From positions 1 through 64,000 of the forward strand of contig NZ_CP051230.1 of assembly GCF_017792385.1 (NCBI RefSeq): 64,000 bases of DNA, read 5' to 3'. The DNA is from Hyphomonas sp. Lineage in GTDB: Bacteria; Pseudomonadota; Alphaproteobacteria; Caulobacterales; Hyphomonadaceae. The position numbers and the translations under genes are program-made. The notes beneath the pieces were generated by a model, which saw only the letters and a list, made by a program, of their open reading frames with translations, was not told the DNA's origin and made no database searches. Below, piece after piece: positions 25,545 to 34,871 of this stretch. The stretch's first letter is position 1. Each line of letters starts with the position of its first letter.

Positions 25545-28500
25545 TGTCAGTCCTCTCGCCGCTCCTTGGAATGGTTCGTCGTCGCCCCTGGCTGGTGGTG
25601 AGCCTGTCGGTCCTGATGGTCGTGCTGGCCTGCCTGGCCGCAGCGCGCCTCTGGATCGGGTCCAGCGGCGGACGCGCCTTCATCGAATCGCAGATCGACG
25701 GACGCAAGGCGGGAAGCTTCGGACGGATCGACATAGAAGGCTTGTCAGGCGACCCACTTGATCGGTTCGGCGCCGCGCGGATCACCCTGACAGATGCCGA
25801 AGGGGTCTGGCTGTCCATCGAGGATGTTGATCTGGCCTGGTCACCCGCCCGGCTGATGTCGCGAACGGTAAAGCTCGACCTTGTCAGCGCCGGAAAGGTG
25901 GACATCCGCCGGCGCCCCGTCACGGAAACACGCGACAAGCAGACTGATGGCTCTTCCGGCGACTGGGCCGTGTCGCTCGACCAGTTGAAGATTGACGAAT
26001 TGCTGTTGCAGGAGGGAGTCGCCGGGCCGCGCGCCGTGTTCACGATAGACGGCCGGTTCCGCCTGCCCAAGGAAAAGACGTTCGACCTGTCGGTTACCGC
26101 CCTGCCTCTTGAGGGCGTAGGCGACCGGATCGACGCAACGCTGAAGCGCGCGGTTTCCGGCGCCTACCGTCTCGATACGGAGATTAAGGCCCCAGCCGGC
26201 GGCACGCTGGCTTCTCTGGCCGGGCTTCCCGAAGGAGAAAGCGCGCAAATCATTGCCCGCGCCAGTGGCACATTGCGGGAGGGCGACGGCTTTGCCGAAG
26301 TCAGCCTGTCCGGTGAGACCGTGGGCGAAATTACCGGCAAGATCAGCGACAGCGATTTGCGGGCCAGTGCGAATGTCAACGGGAGTCGATTGCCGCTGCC
26401 AGACAATCTGACGAAACTGATTGGCCCTCAAGCCAGCATGACGCTCGACGCAACAATCGGAAAGCGGAACATTCCCTTTGACGTGTCTGCCGCAGGACAG
26501 GCCGGAACCGTCGCCGCCGGCGGCACTTATCGACGCCGTACATCAGACTTTGACGGCCCCGTTTCCCTTGATGTCGCCTTCGACGGCCTCAAGGAGTTGT
26601 CAGACGTCGATGCCCGCATTTCCTTCCAGGGGACAGTGGACGGTCCGATAGGGAGTCCCGTGCTGGCTGGCACTGCCAGCCTGGCCGCCGCCGCGGACTC
26701 CGGACTTCCCTTTGAGCGGCTTGAAGGACCCGTAACCGTCCAGACTGACGGTTCGGATGTAGACCTGACGGCCTCGCTCGCCGCCGCCGGTCTTCTGAAA
26801 TCCAACTCGACGGCGCGGCGCATTCTGGGATCCACACCACGCGCGGACATCGCGGCCAGATACAATCGCGACAGCGGCCTGCTCACACTGTCCCCGTCAA
26901 CCGCGCGCCTTGCCCGCGGGGCCATCGCTGCAAACGGAACGGTCGACACACGCGCGCGCACCCTGAATCTGGTCGCACGGCTGGACGGGGTCTCCGGGTT
27001 TGTCGCGTCGGCGCCATCTGTTTCCGCATCCGGAAGTGTTCGCCTGGCGGGGAACTTCTCCGCACCGGGCGCAGTAACCGACCTGACGATCCGGAATCTT
27101 GAAACCCTGAACACGACCCTGGCCGAATTGCTTGGCAGCGCCCCCCGTCTGAAAGCGACCGCGGAGAAATCAGGCGACGCTTTTCGCATCCTTTCCGCCA
27201 CACTTGAGGGAGAGGTTGTGTCCGCAACCGCGTCCGGACAGTACACACCGAGCGGCCCGGTCGCGATCCGCGGCCGGTTCACTCAGGCGCGCGAAGTCAC
27301 ATTGTCCGGCACGGAAATCGATCTGTCTGGTGGCAGCTTCGATGTGTCCGGCTCGAACGGCATGCACGAGATCCGCCTGACCTCGGATGACGGCAACTTC
27401 CAGCGCAGCGGAATAGATATCGATGCCCTGACGACGGATGTATCCCTGTCACGCCGAGAGGATGGGTGGGCCGGGCCAATTGCCGTGGCAGGACTGATGG
27501 ACACCCAGCCGGTTCAGATAACCGCCGGCGCTTCCTGGCAATCGGGGATCTTTGCCCTTCGCGATATCCGGTCCGACTACGAGTCCGCCCAATTGTCCGG
27601 CGAACTTTCCTATGGCGGAGACACCGGCCTCGACCTGGATATTGACCTGGCGGGCGACCGCTTCGCTTTCGGGGATCGCCGTATCGGAGCGTTTGACATA
27701 CGTCTGGCCGTTGACCGCGCTCCGGACACGGATGTGTCCATCATCGCCTCCGGGCAGGTGGCAGACATATGGCTGTCGCCGTCCCTGCGGTTTGATTCCG
27801 TGGACGGTCAGGTTCGCAATGCGCCGGAAGGCTACAATTTTACCGTACAGTTGAAACGGTCCCATGACACGCGCCCCACCGACCTAAGCCTGATGGGCGA
27901 GGCCAGCTTCTCGGCTGAGTATACGGGCGGCCAAATCGAACTCGACGGGACGCTGCTCGGGGAACAGGTCCGGTCCATCCAGCCGGTCAACTGGCAACTG
28001 GGCGACACGCCCGCCATCGAGGCCCATCTCGCGCTGTTCGGGGGAACCATCCGCGCAGACATATCGGAAGACGACCGCAATCCCCGGCTGGGGCTCAGCG
28101 TGGATGAGGTCGATCTCGCGCCATTGTTTGCGTCGGCCGGACTGGCGACCCGGCAGGTCATGGTCAACGGCCAAGGCGAATTCGATCTGTTTGGCGCGAA
28201 CCCGACCGGCCAGTTCGACCTTGTGGTGGCGGGCCCTCTGCCGGGGCTGGAACGGACCCTGGCCGTGGATGTCACCGGGCGGCTGCGCGATGGCGCGCTG
28301 CGGGTCACGGGCGACGGCGACTATGGCGCCCTGCATCTTGACGGCACCGCCGTCCTGCCGGTGAGGGCCCAACCGGATCGCATGGCCCGGCTCGATCTGG
28401 ACCAGCCGGTTTCGGGCACTGCCCGCCTCGCCGGAGACCTGTCGGACCTGCGATCACTGGCGCTGGCCTACGGGCACGATCTTGGCGGAACAATCGACGC

Positions 28501-29656
28501 GTCGGCCAGCCTGTCCGGTTCCTTGCGGCAACCGCGTCTGGACGCCAGTGCGGACGTGACGGACGGTATTTACGAATTCGGCGCCACGAGTCTCCGCCTT
28601 GTCGATCTCGACCTTGCGACCCGATACGCAGATCAGGTCCTCACCGTGAACGGGACGGGGAAAGGCGCGGAAGGCGGCACAGCGCGTGTTTCCGGCAAGG
28701 TGTCAGGCGAATCGACAGACTTGAGAACGGACTTCACCGACCTCCTGGTCTATGATCGCGACGGTGACAGCCTGGTGGCCGGCGGCGAGGTGACGATCAC
28801 CGGAACGCCGACCGGACGTGACGTGTCCGGAACGGTGACCGTGCAATCGGCACGCTTCAACCTGGACAATCTGCCTTCCTCACGGGCCCAGGCCATTGAT
28901 GTGCACTGGAAGGAAAATGGCGATGAACCCTCCGCTCAAAGTGCCTTGAGACAGTCCCTGACGCTCGACATCAAGATCACGGCCGACCGGCGCGTATATG
29001 TCGACGGGCGCGGCCTGGAGAGCGAATGGGGAGCAGACCTGAAACTGTCCGGCACGGCCGCCAGCCCCCGCCTGAATGGAACAGCCACGATGCGGCGCGG
29101 TACGCTGGACCTGGCCGGACGCCCGTTCGTGTTTGATTCGGGAACCATCACCTTTGACGGCCCGATTCAGCGGGCCCGGCTGGATATCGAAGCCGACCGC
29201 ACGGTGAATGGCTTCGAAGCCAAGGTGAACCTGACTGGCTCGCCCACCAATCCGAGCATCGAATTGAGCAGTTCGCCCGATCTGCCGGAAGACGAGATTC
29301 TTTCGCGACTCCTGTTCGGGCGATCCTCGGTTGACCTGTCGGCGCTGGAGGCCGCCCAACTCGCCAATTCCATTGCGCGACTCAGTGGCAATGGCTCGGG
29401 ATTCGATCCGACTTCGCAGATTCAGGCGGCTTTGGGGGTCGACCGGCTGTCTTTTGGCACATCCGAAGAAGGAACGGCACAAGTAGGTGTCGGACAATAC
29501 ATCGCAGAGGATGTATATCTCGAGTTGAACTCCGCAGGAGCTGCAGGAAGCTCCGTTGAAGTTGAGTGGGAACCAAGACCTCAAGTCTCTGTTACTTCAG
29601 AAACTACTACAGATGGCGAGGCAAAGCTCTCCGTAGAGTGGAAGAAGGATTATTAA
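25544..29656 (+). CDS. tamB: Translocation and assembly module protein TamB
   Basis: A 1370-residue AsmA-like protein: an N-terminal membrane anchor (residues about 17-36), a very long periplasmic beta-taco rod of repetitive strands and a conserved C-terminal TamB domain (DUF490; DITGSPTNPSIEL-like region, LPEDEILSRLLFGRS, SALEAAQLANSIARL, LTVEW-type end). TamB-like proteins bridge the envelope and carry phospholipids and/or help outer-membrane proteins fold. The start overlaps the tamA stop (TGATG). The last 50 or so codons are noticeably more AT-rich, with different codon choice from the rest of the gene. Confidence 0.95.
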   Translation: MSVLSPLLGMVRRRPWLVVSLSVLMVVLACLAAARLWIGSSGGRAFIESQIDGRKAGSFGRIDIEGLSGDPLDRFGAARITLTDAEGVWLSIEDVDLAWSPARLMSRTVKLDLVSAGKVDIRRRPVTETRDKQTDGSSGDWAVSLDQLKIDELLLQEGVAGPRAVFTIDGRFRLPKEKTFDLSVTALPLEGVGDRIDATLKRAVSGAYRLDTEIKAPAGGTLASLAGLPEGESAQIIARASGTLREGDGFAEVSLSGETVGEITGKISDSDLRASANVNGSRLPLPDNLTKLIGPQASMTLDATIGKRNIPFDVSAAGQAGTVAAGGTYRRRTSDFDGPVSLDVAFDGLKELSDVDARISFQGTVDGPIGSPVLAGTASLAAAADSGLPFERLEGPVTVQTDGSDVDLTASLAAAGLLKSNSTARRILGSTPRADIAARYNRDSGLLTLSPSTARLARGAIAANGTVDTRARTLNLVARLDGVSGFVASAPSVSASGSVRLAGNFSAPGAVTDLTIRNLETLNTTLAELLGSAPRLKATAEKSGDAFRILSATLEGEVVSATASGQYTPSGPVAIRGRFTQAREVTLSGTEIDLSGGSFDVSGSNGMHEIRLTSDDGNFQRSGIDIDALTTDVSLSRREDGWAGPIAVAGLMDTQPVQITAGASWQSGIFALRDIRSDYESAQLSGELSYGGDTGLDLDIDLAGDRFAFGDRRIGAFDIRLAVDRAPDTDVSIIASGQVADIWLSPSLRFDSVDGQVRNAPEGYNFTVQLKRSHDTRPTDLSLMGEASFSAEYTGGQIELDGTLLGEQVRSIQPVNWQLGDTPAIEAHLALFGGTIRADISEDDRNPRLGLSVDEVDLAPLFASAGLATRQVMVNGQGEFDLFGANPTGQFDLVVAGPLPGLERTLAVDVTGRLRDGALRVTGDGDYGALHLDGTAVLPVRAQPDRMARLDLDQPVSGTARLAGDLSDLRSLALAYGHDLGGTIDASASLSGSLRQPRLDASADVTDGIYEFGATSLRLVDLDLATRYADQVLTVNGTGKGAEGGTARVSGKVSGESTDLRTDFTDLLVYDRDGDSLVAGGEVTITGTPTGRDVSGTVTVQSARFNLDNLPSSRAQAIDVHWKENGDEPSAQSALRQSLTLDIKITADRRVYVDGRGLESEWGADLKLSGTAASPRLNGTATMRRGTLDLAGRPFVFDSGTITFDGPIQRARLDIEADRTVNGFEAKVNLTGSPTNPSIELSSSPDLPEDEILSRLLFGRSSVDLSALEAAQLANSIARLSGNGSGFDPTSQIQAALGVDRLSFGTSEEGTAQVGVGQYIAEDVYLELNSAGAAGSSVEVEWEPRPQVSVTSETTTDGEAKLSVEWKKDY

Positions 29657-29901
29657 ATTTCGCTCAGGCGCATCCACCAAAAGTGGGATGCCGGTTAAGT
29701 TGATCTAAATCAGCCAATTACACAAGACGCTGCTTTTTTTGGGTTTTTTGGCCGAAAAAATTAGTCCAATATCGGAACGGATATCAGGATGTAATACAGA
29801 TTCCGCGCTGCATTCCGTTTTCTTGGGTATTGGTGATCTTGCCATAACACCCTTTGCGCGAAAATTGTTTACCTCTGATGGAGATACGGAGCGACAGAGA
29901 C
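29657..29901. other. AT-rich intergenic region with hairpin
   Basis: The region between tamB and the XRE gene holds an imperfect hairpin (GCATCCAC 29670-29677 / GTGGGATGC 29683-29691, one bulged base) just after the tamB stop, then homopolymeric T and A tracts around 29733-29762. The hairpin lacks an adjoining T run. The A/T tracts suggest a bent or promoter region for the XRE regulator. No gene is apparent. Confidence 0.5.
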
Positions 29902-30270
29902 ATGAAGCAATCTACTTCCAGAGCCCCGACCGCGGTCGATCAAATGGTTGGCGAGAAGATCCGAAAACTTCGTCTTGACCGTAATCTCACGCTTGCCGAA
30001 CTGGGATCGGAGCTGGGCATCAGCCACCAGCAACTTCAGAAGTACGAGACCGGCACCAACCGCCTGAGCGCCGGCATGCTGGCCAATGTCGCGGAGGTAT
30101 TGCGCGTCTCCATTGCGAGCCTGTTTGAGGACGAAAATGCAAACGATGGCAAGAAGGTAGACCCTTCTGCCAAGGTGCGCGCCGAATGCCATTCCTGGAT
30201 TGACCGGACGCCGTCGAAGGAACGCCTCAGCATGATGGCGCGTGTCCTTCGGGCAATGTCGGCAGACTAG
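29902..30270 (+). CDS. XRE-family helix-turn-helix regulator
   Basis: A 122-residue DNA-binding protein with a Cro/CI-type HTH (about 12-68; VGEKIRKLRLDRNLTLAELG, ISHQQLQKYETGTNRLSAGMLANVAEVL) and a short C-terminal helix region that ends in MARVLRAMSAD. The architecture matches a group of small alphaproteobacterial regulators such as the PraR/SinR-like proteins; target unknown. ATG 29902 has GGAG upstream. The leader is AT-rich. It converges with the LysR gene, with 12 bases between stops. Confidence 0.9.
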   Translation: MKQSTSRAPTAVDQMVGEKIRKLRLDRNLTLAELGSELGISHQQLQKYETGTNRLSAGMLANVAEVLRVSIASLFEDENANDGKKVDPSAKVRAECHSWIDRTPSKERLSMMARVLRAMSAD

Positions 30271-30282
30271 GCTCCCGGTCCT

Positions 30283-31266
30283 TCAGAATGCCGTGAGCCG
30301 GGCGGCGCTGCCGCCCGTTTGCCGCCGCAGTTTTGCGACCTGTTTGGGATGAATGAAGTCATCCGTGAACCAGGGCGATGCCTGCTTGTCGAACAGGCCC
30401 TTGATCCATTCGATCATCAGATTTCCCAAAGGTGACCGCCGCGTTTGCTCGGTATACGCCATCCAGAACTGGATCGGCGCGACTTCCGACATGTCGAGCG
30501 CAACAAGGTCCGGAAAGACGTCCTGCTGATAGGTCGGCAACAAGGCGATTCCCCCGCCCTGCCGACAAAGCTCGATCATGGCGCTGGCCGAATTGGTGAC
30601 GAAGGCAAAATCGATCATCTTCTTCAATTCTTCGGCCTTTGGCGCCCAACGCTCGACCTGCTGGACGTATGATTCGTGCAGGATGCAGCGGTGATGATGG
30701 TATTCGAACAGGCTGGACGGCTGACTGTCGCGTGAGTTGAGATACTCCTGCGAGGCAAAGCCGATATAATGCAGCGTTCCCAGCTTGTGGCTGATGATTT
30801 CCGGATCGCGCGGTTCGGAAAACTGGATGGATATGTCCGCCTCGTCGTTCAACAGGTCCGGTTCGTGCTCATCGATATGCATACGTATCTGTGCGCTGGG
30901 ATGAGCTTCCTGGAACTCCTTCAGGCGCGGCGCAATCCAGTAAGGGCCGACACCATCGCCCGTGCCAATCCGGATCCGCCCTTCCAGGCCGCTGCTTTTC
31001 CCGATGGCCTGGCTGAGCACTTCATTGGCGGCGTCTTCCATCAACTGGGCATAGCGCAACACCACCTTGCCGGTTTCTGTCAGTTCCACCCCGCGCGTCG
31101 ATCGCGTGAACAATTTGCTGTTCAGGAATTCCTCGAGTTCATCGATCTTGCGGCTCACCGTCGGAGGCGATTCCTTCAGTCTGGCCGCCGCAGACGTCAT
31201 GCTGCCGATCTCGGCCACGGCCTTGAAGACACGCAGCTTGTCCCAATCGATGCGAAGGTTCGTCAT
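30283..31266 (-). CDS. LysR-family transcriptional regulator
   Basis: A 327-residue LTTR. An N-terminal winged HTH (about 7-66; LRVFKAVAEIGSMTSAAARL, PPTVSRKIDELEEFL, LFTRSTRGVELTETG) is followed by a substrate-binding domain (IRIGTGDGVGPYWIAPRL, then FAFVTNSASAMIELCRQGGGIALLP). LysR proteins usually control a divergent gene, but upstream here lies only tRNA-Thr on the same strand, so its target is not evident. Ligand unknown. Confidence 0.94.
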   Translation of the reverse strand: MTNLRIDWDKLRVFKAVAEIGSMTSAAARLKESPPTVSRKIDELEEFLNSKLFTRSTRGVELTETGKVVLRYAQLMEDAANEVLSQAIGKSSGLEGRIRIGTGDGVGPYWIAPRLKEFQEAHPSAQIRMHIDEHEPDLLNDEADISIQFSEPRDPEIISHKLGTLHYIGFASQEYLNSRDSQPSSLFEYHHHRCILHESYVQQVERWAPKAEELKKMIDFAFVTNSASAMIELCRQGGGIALLPTYQQDVFPDLVALDMSEVAPIQFWMAYTEQTRRSPLGNLMIEWIKGLFDKQASPWFTDDFIHPKQVAKLRRQTGGSAARLTAF

Positions 31267-31439
31267 GTTGCATCCAGCTTAGGGCAAGTAACTTCGAGGA
31301 ATGAGCCCAGCATTCACGCAAAGAACTTGCTTCGCCACAGGCGAATACGGTGTTTACAAGAAAATACTACCTGACAGGCGGGGTTTTACAATGACACGAC
31401 ACCAGCTGATGCAGGATTTTGCAGCTGATGACTGTCTGA

Positions 31440-31515
31440 TGGTGCCGGCTGAGGGACTCGAACCCCCGACCCTCTGATTACAAATCAGATGCTCTACCAG
31501 CTGAGCTAAGCCGGC
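31440..31515 (-). tRNA. tRNA-Thr (anticodon TGT)
   Basis: Read on the minus strand, the 76 bases fold as a complete cloverleaf: acceptor GCCGGCT pairing AGCCGGC, D arm with AGCTCAGCTGGTAGAGC, anticodon arm TCTGA-TTTGTAA-TCAGA giving anticodon TGT (reads ACA and other ACN Thr codons), T arm with GGTTCGAGTC and an encoded CCA. No integrase or duplicated tRNA end is seen nearby. Confidence 0.97.
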
Positions 31516-31759
31516 CACCGCTGGAACCGCTGTCACTACTTCGATCGTGCAGCCGGCGCAAGTGAAAGCGCCAGTCCGTTATCACGCTTCCTGCAGCAGC
31601 GCGCAGAATCCTTCCTAAAACCGCCAGTTTGCCCCAATCGCCCTGCCAGCCGCACATTTCCGCCCCATTGAACGTCTATCCAGTTTGTCATGAGGCCACA
31701 CGACAGATGTGGCGTGGATGGGTGTCAGCCGACACAACAAGCCTGAAGGAAGACTGCAC

Positions 31760-32233
31760 ATGAAACGCGCGCAACTCCTCGCCGGATTCAGCATCGCCGC
31801 CATCGCCCTGGCATTTCCCGCCATGTCGGATGCGCCCAAGGCGCCCCCCTCCGAGCCGGTGCATGTGCCGTACGAAAAGACATGCCAGGACAGGCAGATC
31901 ACCGTCTATTTCTCGAAATACGAATCGATCCTCTCTTCCTATGCTGTCCGGTCGCTCAATACCGCCGGGGACGAGTTGGCCGGATGCGCCGTGACCGATA
32001 TCCAGGCGCGGGTTGTCTCCGCCGATGCGGCCGATAATTCCGAAGCGGCCAATTTGTCCGAAGCGCGCGCTGCCGTGGTGCTCGAAGCGCTGAACGCCCG
32101 CGGCATCCGTGCCCGTGACATCCACACCGATTTTGTACCGGCCCATCTGGCGAATCCGTCGGAGGACCTCACCGTCCCCATGGCGCGCCGTGTGGACCTG
32201 ACCGTCAAGGCGTCGACCAGCTACGGACTGTAG
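31760..32233 (+). CDS. Small periplasmic OmpA-like protein
   Basis: A 157-residue protein with a signal peptide (cleavage likely after PAMSDA). The mature part has the layout of a divergent OmpA C-terminal domain (ITVYFSKYESILSSYAVRSL, SEARAAVVLEALNARGI, ARRVDLTV), with few of the conserved peptidoglycan-binding residues, so binding is uncertain. ATG 31760 follows a GAAGGA ribosome site; an upstream in-frame ATG at 31709 lacks a signal peptide. A terminator follows at 32289. Function unknown. Confidence 0.8.
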   Translation: MKRAQLLAGFSIAAIALAFPAMSDAPKAPPSEPVHVPYEKTCQDRQITVYFSKYESILSSYAVRSLNTAGDELAGCAVTDIQARVVSADAADNSEAANLSEARAAVVLEALNARGIRARDIHTDFVPAHLANPSEDLTVPMARRVDLTVKASTSYGL

Positions 32234-32288
32234 CCATCAAGCTTCCTCCCACAGGCTCCGGACACGTCACCGCATCCCGGAGCTGCCT

Positions 32289-32327
32289 CGCCCCGAATGG
32301 ATTGCAGCCCGTTCGGGGCGTTCTTTT
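32289..32327 (+). terminator. Intrinsic terminator before metG
   Basis: CGCCCCGAA (32289-32297) pairs with TTCGGGGCG (32312-32320) across a 14-base loop and is followed by TTCTTTT. It ends the transcript of the OmpA-like gene and separates it from metG. Confidence 0.85.
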
Positions 32328-32457
32328 CCCCGGAAATGCCTGACATTTCACAGCCGGGCATTCTTTCCTTTCCTGCGCGCGCCGCTAAAACGTGCTGGGC
32401 TGTCGGGCACCCGGCCCGGCTCTGCCTGTAACGCTATTTGGGAAAGACCGCATCTCC

Positions 32458-34188
32458 ATGACGCAAACCCGGCGCATCCTCGTCACCTCCGCCCTGCCCT
32501 ACATCAACGGCATCAAGCATCTCGGCAATCTGGCCGGCTCGATGTTGCCAGCCGATGTGTATGCCCGGGTGATGCGGCTGATGGGCCATGACGTGACCTA
32601 TATCTGCGCCACTGACGAGCACGGTACGCCGGCCGAACTGGCCGCCCAGGCGGCAGGAATGAGCGTACAGGCCTATTGCGACGAGCAATACGAAATCCAG
32701 CGCAAGGCGGGCGAAGGCTTTCACCTGTCCTATGACTGGTTCGGCCGCTCCTCACGCCCGGCAAACAGCGTGCTGACACAGCATTTTGCACAAGTTCTGG
32801 AACAGAACGGGCTGATCGAGGAGCGTACCTCCAAACAGGTCTATTCGATTGATGACGGCCGTTTCCTGCCGGACCGGTATGTCGAAGGGACGTGCCCGAC
32901 CTGCGGGTTCGAAAAAGCGCGCGGCGATCAGTGTGACAATTGCGGACGCCTGCTCGACCCGGTCGACCTGATCGACCCGTATTCCTCGGTCTCCGGCAGC
33001 CGCAATATCGAAATCCGCGACACCAATCACCTCTACCTGCTTCAGGGCCGGATGCAGGACAGGATCCGCGACTGGGTCAACAGCAAGGGCGCCAAATGGC
33101 CCAGCCTCGCCGTCTCCATCGCCAACAAATGGCTGGATGAGGGCCTGATCGCCCGGGCCATCACGCGGGACCTCAGCTGGGGTGTCCCGGTCGTCGGAAA
33201 AGACGGCGCCCCCCGCGAAGGATTCGAAGACAAAGTCTTCTATGTCTGGTTCGATGCGCCGATTGAATATATCGCGGCAACCCAGGAATGGGCCGAAGCC
33301 ACGGGCAATGACTGGGAAGCCCTGTGGCGCACCGACAAGGGCGCAGACGAGACCGAATATGTCCAGTTCATGGGCAAGGACAATGTCGCCTTCCATACGG
33401 TCAGTTTCCCGGTCACGCTGCTGGGCTCCGGCGAGCCGTGGAAGACGGTCGACAAGCTAAAGGCCTTTAACTGGGTCACATGGTATGGCGGAAAGTTCTC
33501 GACCTCGAACAAGCGCGGCGTGTTCATGGATCAGGCACTGGACCTGCTGCCGGCCGATTATTGGCGCTGGTACCTGATCGCCAATGCGCCTGAAGGCTCC
33601 GACGCTGCTTTCACCTGGGAAGGCTTCCAGGCTGCCATCAATTCCGACCTCGCAAACGTGCTCGGCAATTTCGTCAACCGGATCACCAAATACACCGTGT
33701 CCAAGTTCGACGGCAAGGTGCCGGAAGCCGGACAGGCCGGTGAGGCAGAAGCCTGGATGGTCGCCGAACTGAAAGACCGGCTGCCGCGCCTGATCGAGCA
33801 TTATGAAGCGATGGAATTCCGCAAGGCCGCCGCCGAGACCCGCGCCATCTGGGCCGCAGGCAATGAATACCTGACCAAGGCCGAACCCTGGGTGAAGTAC
33901 AAATCGGATGTCGATGCCGCCGCGGTCGGCGTGCGCACCGGCCTAAACCTCGCTGCGCTGTTTGGCATTCTCGCTCTGCCGATCATTCCCGAGGCCGGAA
34001 AGAAGATTCTGGACGCTCTCGGCATTCCGGAAGAGCATCGCACTTTCGGGTTCCGCGACATTGCCGGACTGCTCGACAGCCTACCCCACGGAATGGAGAT
34101 TTCGCCGCCGGACGTCCTGTTCCAGAAAATCGAGGATACCCAGGTCGCGGAGTGGACCGAACGCTTCGGTGGTGGTGATCAGGCCTGA
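32458..34188 (+). CDS. metG: Methionyl-tRNA synthetase
   Basis: A 576-residue class I synthetase that charges tRNA-Met. The HIGH-type motif is KHLGN (residues 20-24) and the KMSKS-type loop is KFSTS (346-350). A zinc knuckle has Cys146, 149, 159 and 162. The C-terminus ends after the anticodon-binding helical domain, with no EMAP/Trbp domain, as in many alphaproteobacteria. ATG 32458 places the ATP-binding core at the usual distance; an upstream extension to 32392 is not supported. The last 10 bases overlap the convergent methyltransferase gene. Confidence 0.97.
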   Translation: MTQTRRILVTSALPYINGIKHLGNLAGSMLPADVYARVMRLMGHDVTYICATDEHGTPAELAAQAAGMSVQAYCDEQYEIQRKAGEGFHLSYDWFGRSSRPANSVLTQHFAQVLEQNGLIEERTSKQVYSIDDGRFLPDRYVEGTCPTCGFEKARGDQCDNCGRLLDPVDLIDPYSSVSGSRNIEIRDTNHLYLLQGRMQDRIRDWVNSKGAKWPSLAVSIANKWLDEGLIARAITRDLSWGVPVVGKDGAPREGFEDKVFYVWFDAPIEYIAATQEWAEATGNDWEALWRTDKGADETEYVQFMGKDNVAFHTVSFPVTLLGSGEPWKTVDKLKAFNWVTWYGGKFSTSNKRGVFMDQALDLLPADYWRWYLIANAPEGSDAAFTWEGFQAAINSDLANVLGNFVNRITKYTVSKFDGKVPEAGQAGEAEAWMVAELKDRLPRLIEHYEAMEFRKAAAETRAIWAAGNEYLTKAEPWVKYKSDVDAAAVGVRTGLNLAALFGILALPIIPEAGKKILDALGIPEEHRTFGFRDIAGLLDSLPHGMEISPPDVLFQKIEDTQVAEWTERFGGGDQA

Positions 34189-34871
34189 CGCCGGAACACC
34201 ACGCTGAAATTGTTGGCGGGCATCTCCAGAATGCCCGCCACTGACAGCCCCACTTCTTCTGCCATTGGAACAATCTGGCGATCCAGATCCCGGACGCCCC
34301 AGGCGGGATCACGCGCCTGAAGATTTTCACTGAACGCCGCGTTTGACGGCGCGATGTCACCATCGCGCGCAAAGGGTCCGTACAGGAACAGGCGGCCACC
34401 GGGCTTCAACAGGCGGCCCGCGCCTGCGATGAGGCCGAGCGCGGCTTCGAAAGGCGCAATGTGGATCATGTTGACCGACACGATCGCATCCCAGTGCCCC
34501 GGTCGCTCGGCTTCGCCCCAATCGCTTTTGCTGGCATCCAGGATCAGGGGGCCCGAAAGACGGTCATGCGCCGCGCTTTTCCGCCACGCAGCCTGACTGG
34601 TCCGGCTTTCCGGGTCGATGTCGGAATAGGTCCAGTGGAGGTCCGTCAGCGCTTCCGTCAGATAGGCGCCGTGCTCGCCGGTGCCGGATGCCACCTCCAG
34701 GACATGACCATCCGTACACACATGCTCCCGGAATACTTTCAGGATCGGGTCACGGTTGCGGGCGACGGACGGCGAGAAGCGGCGGCCATCCATTTCCGCG
34801 CCGCGCGCCTCGAGGGCGACCGGCTTGCCATTTTCAGATTTCGGGTAGGCCTGATCCGGATCGCCGTTCAT
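34179..34871 (-). CDS. DUF938-family class I SAM-dependent methyltransferase
   Basis: A 230-residue methyltransferase of the DUF938 group. SAM-binding motif I is VLEVASGTGEHGAYL, with DIDPES (motif II), AIVSVNMIHIAP (motif IV region) and LLKPGGRLFLYGPF. The substrate is unknown. Its start overlaps the aldo-keto reductase stop (ATGA at 34868-34871), so it is translated from the acyl-CoA synthetase/reductase operon. It converges on metG. Confidence 0.9.
   Translation of the reverse strand: MNGDPDQAYPKSENGKPVALEARGAEMDGRRFSPSVARNRDPILKVFREHVCTDGHVLEVASGTGEHGAYLTEALTDLHWTYSDIDPESRTSQAAWRKSAAHDRLSGPLILDASKSDWGEAERPGHWDAIVSVNMIHIAPFEAALGLIAGAGRLLKPGGRLFLYGPFARDGDIAPSNAAFSENLQARDPAWGVRDLDRQIVPMAEEVGLSVAGILEMPANNFSVVFRRQA

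Noticed and set aside
31440..31515. tRNA-Thr as an integration site of a mobile element
   Set aside because: No integrase, no repeated tRNA 3' end and no compositional island next to it.
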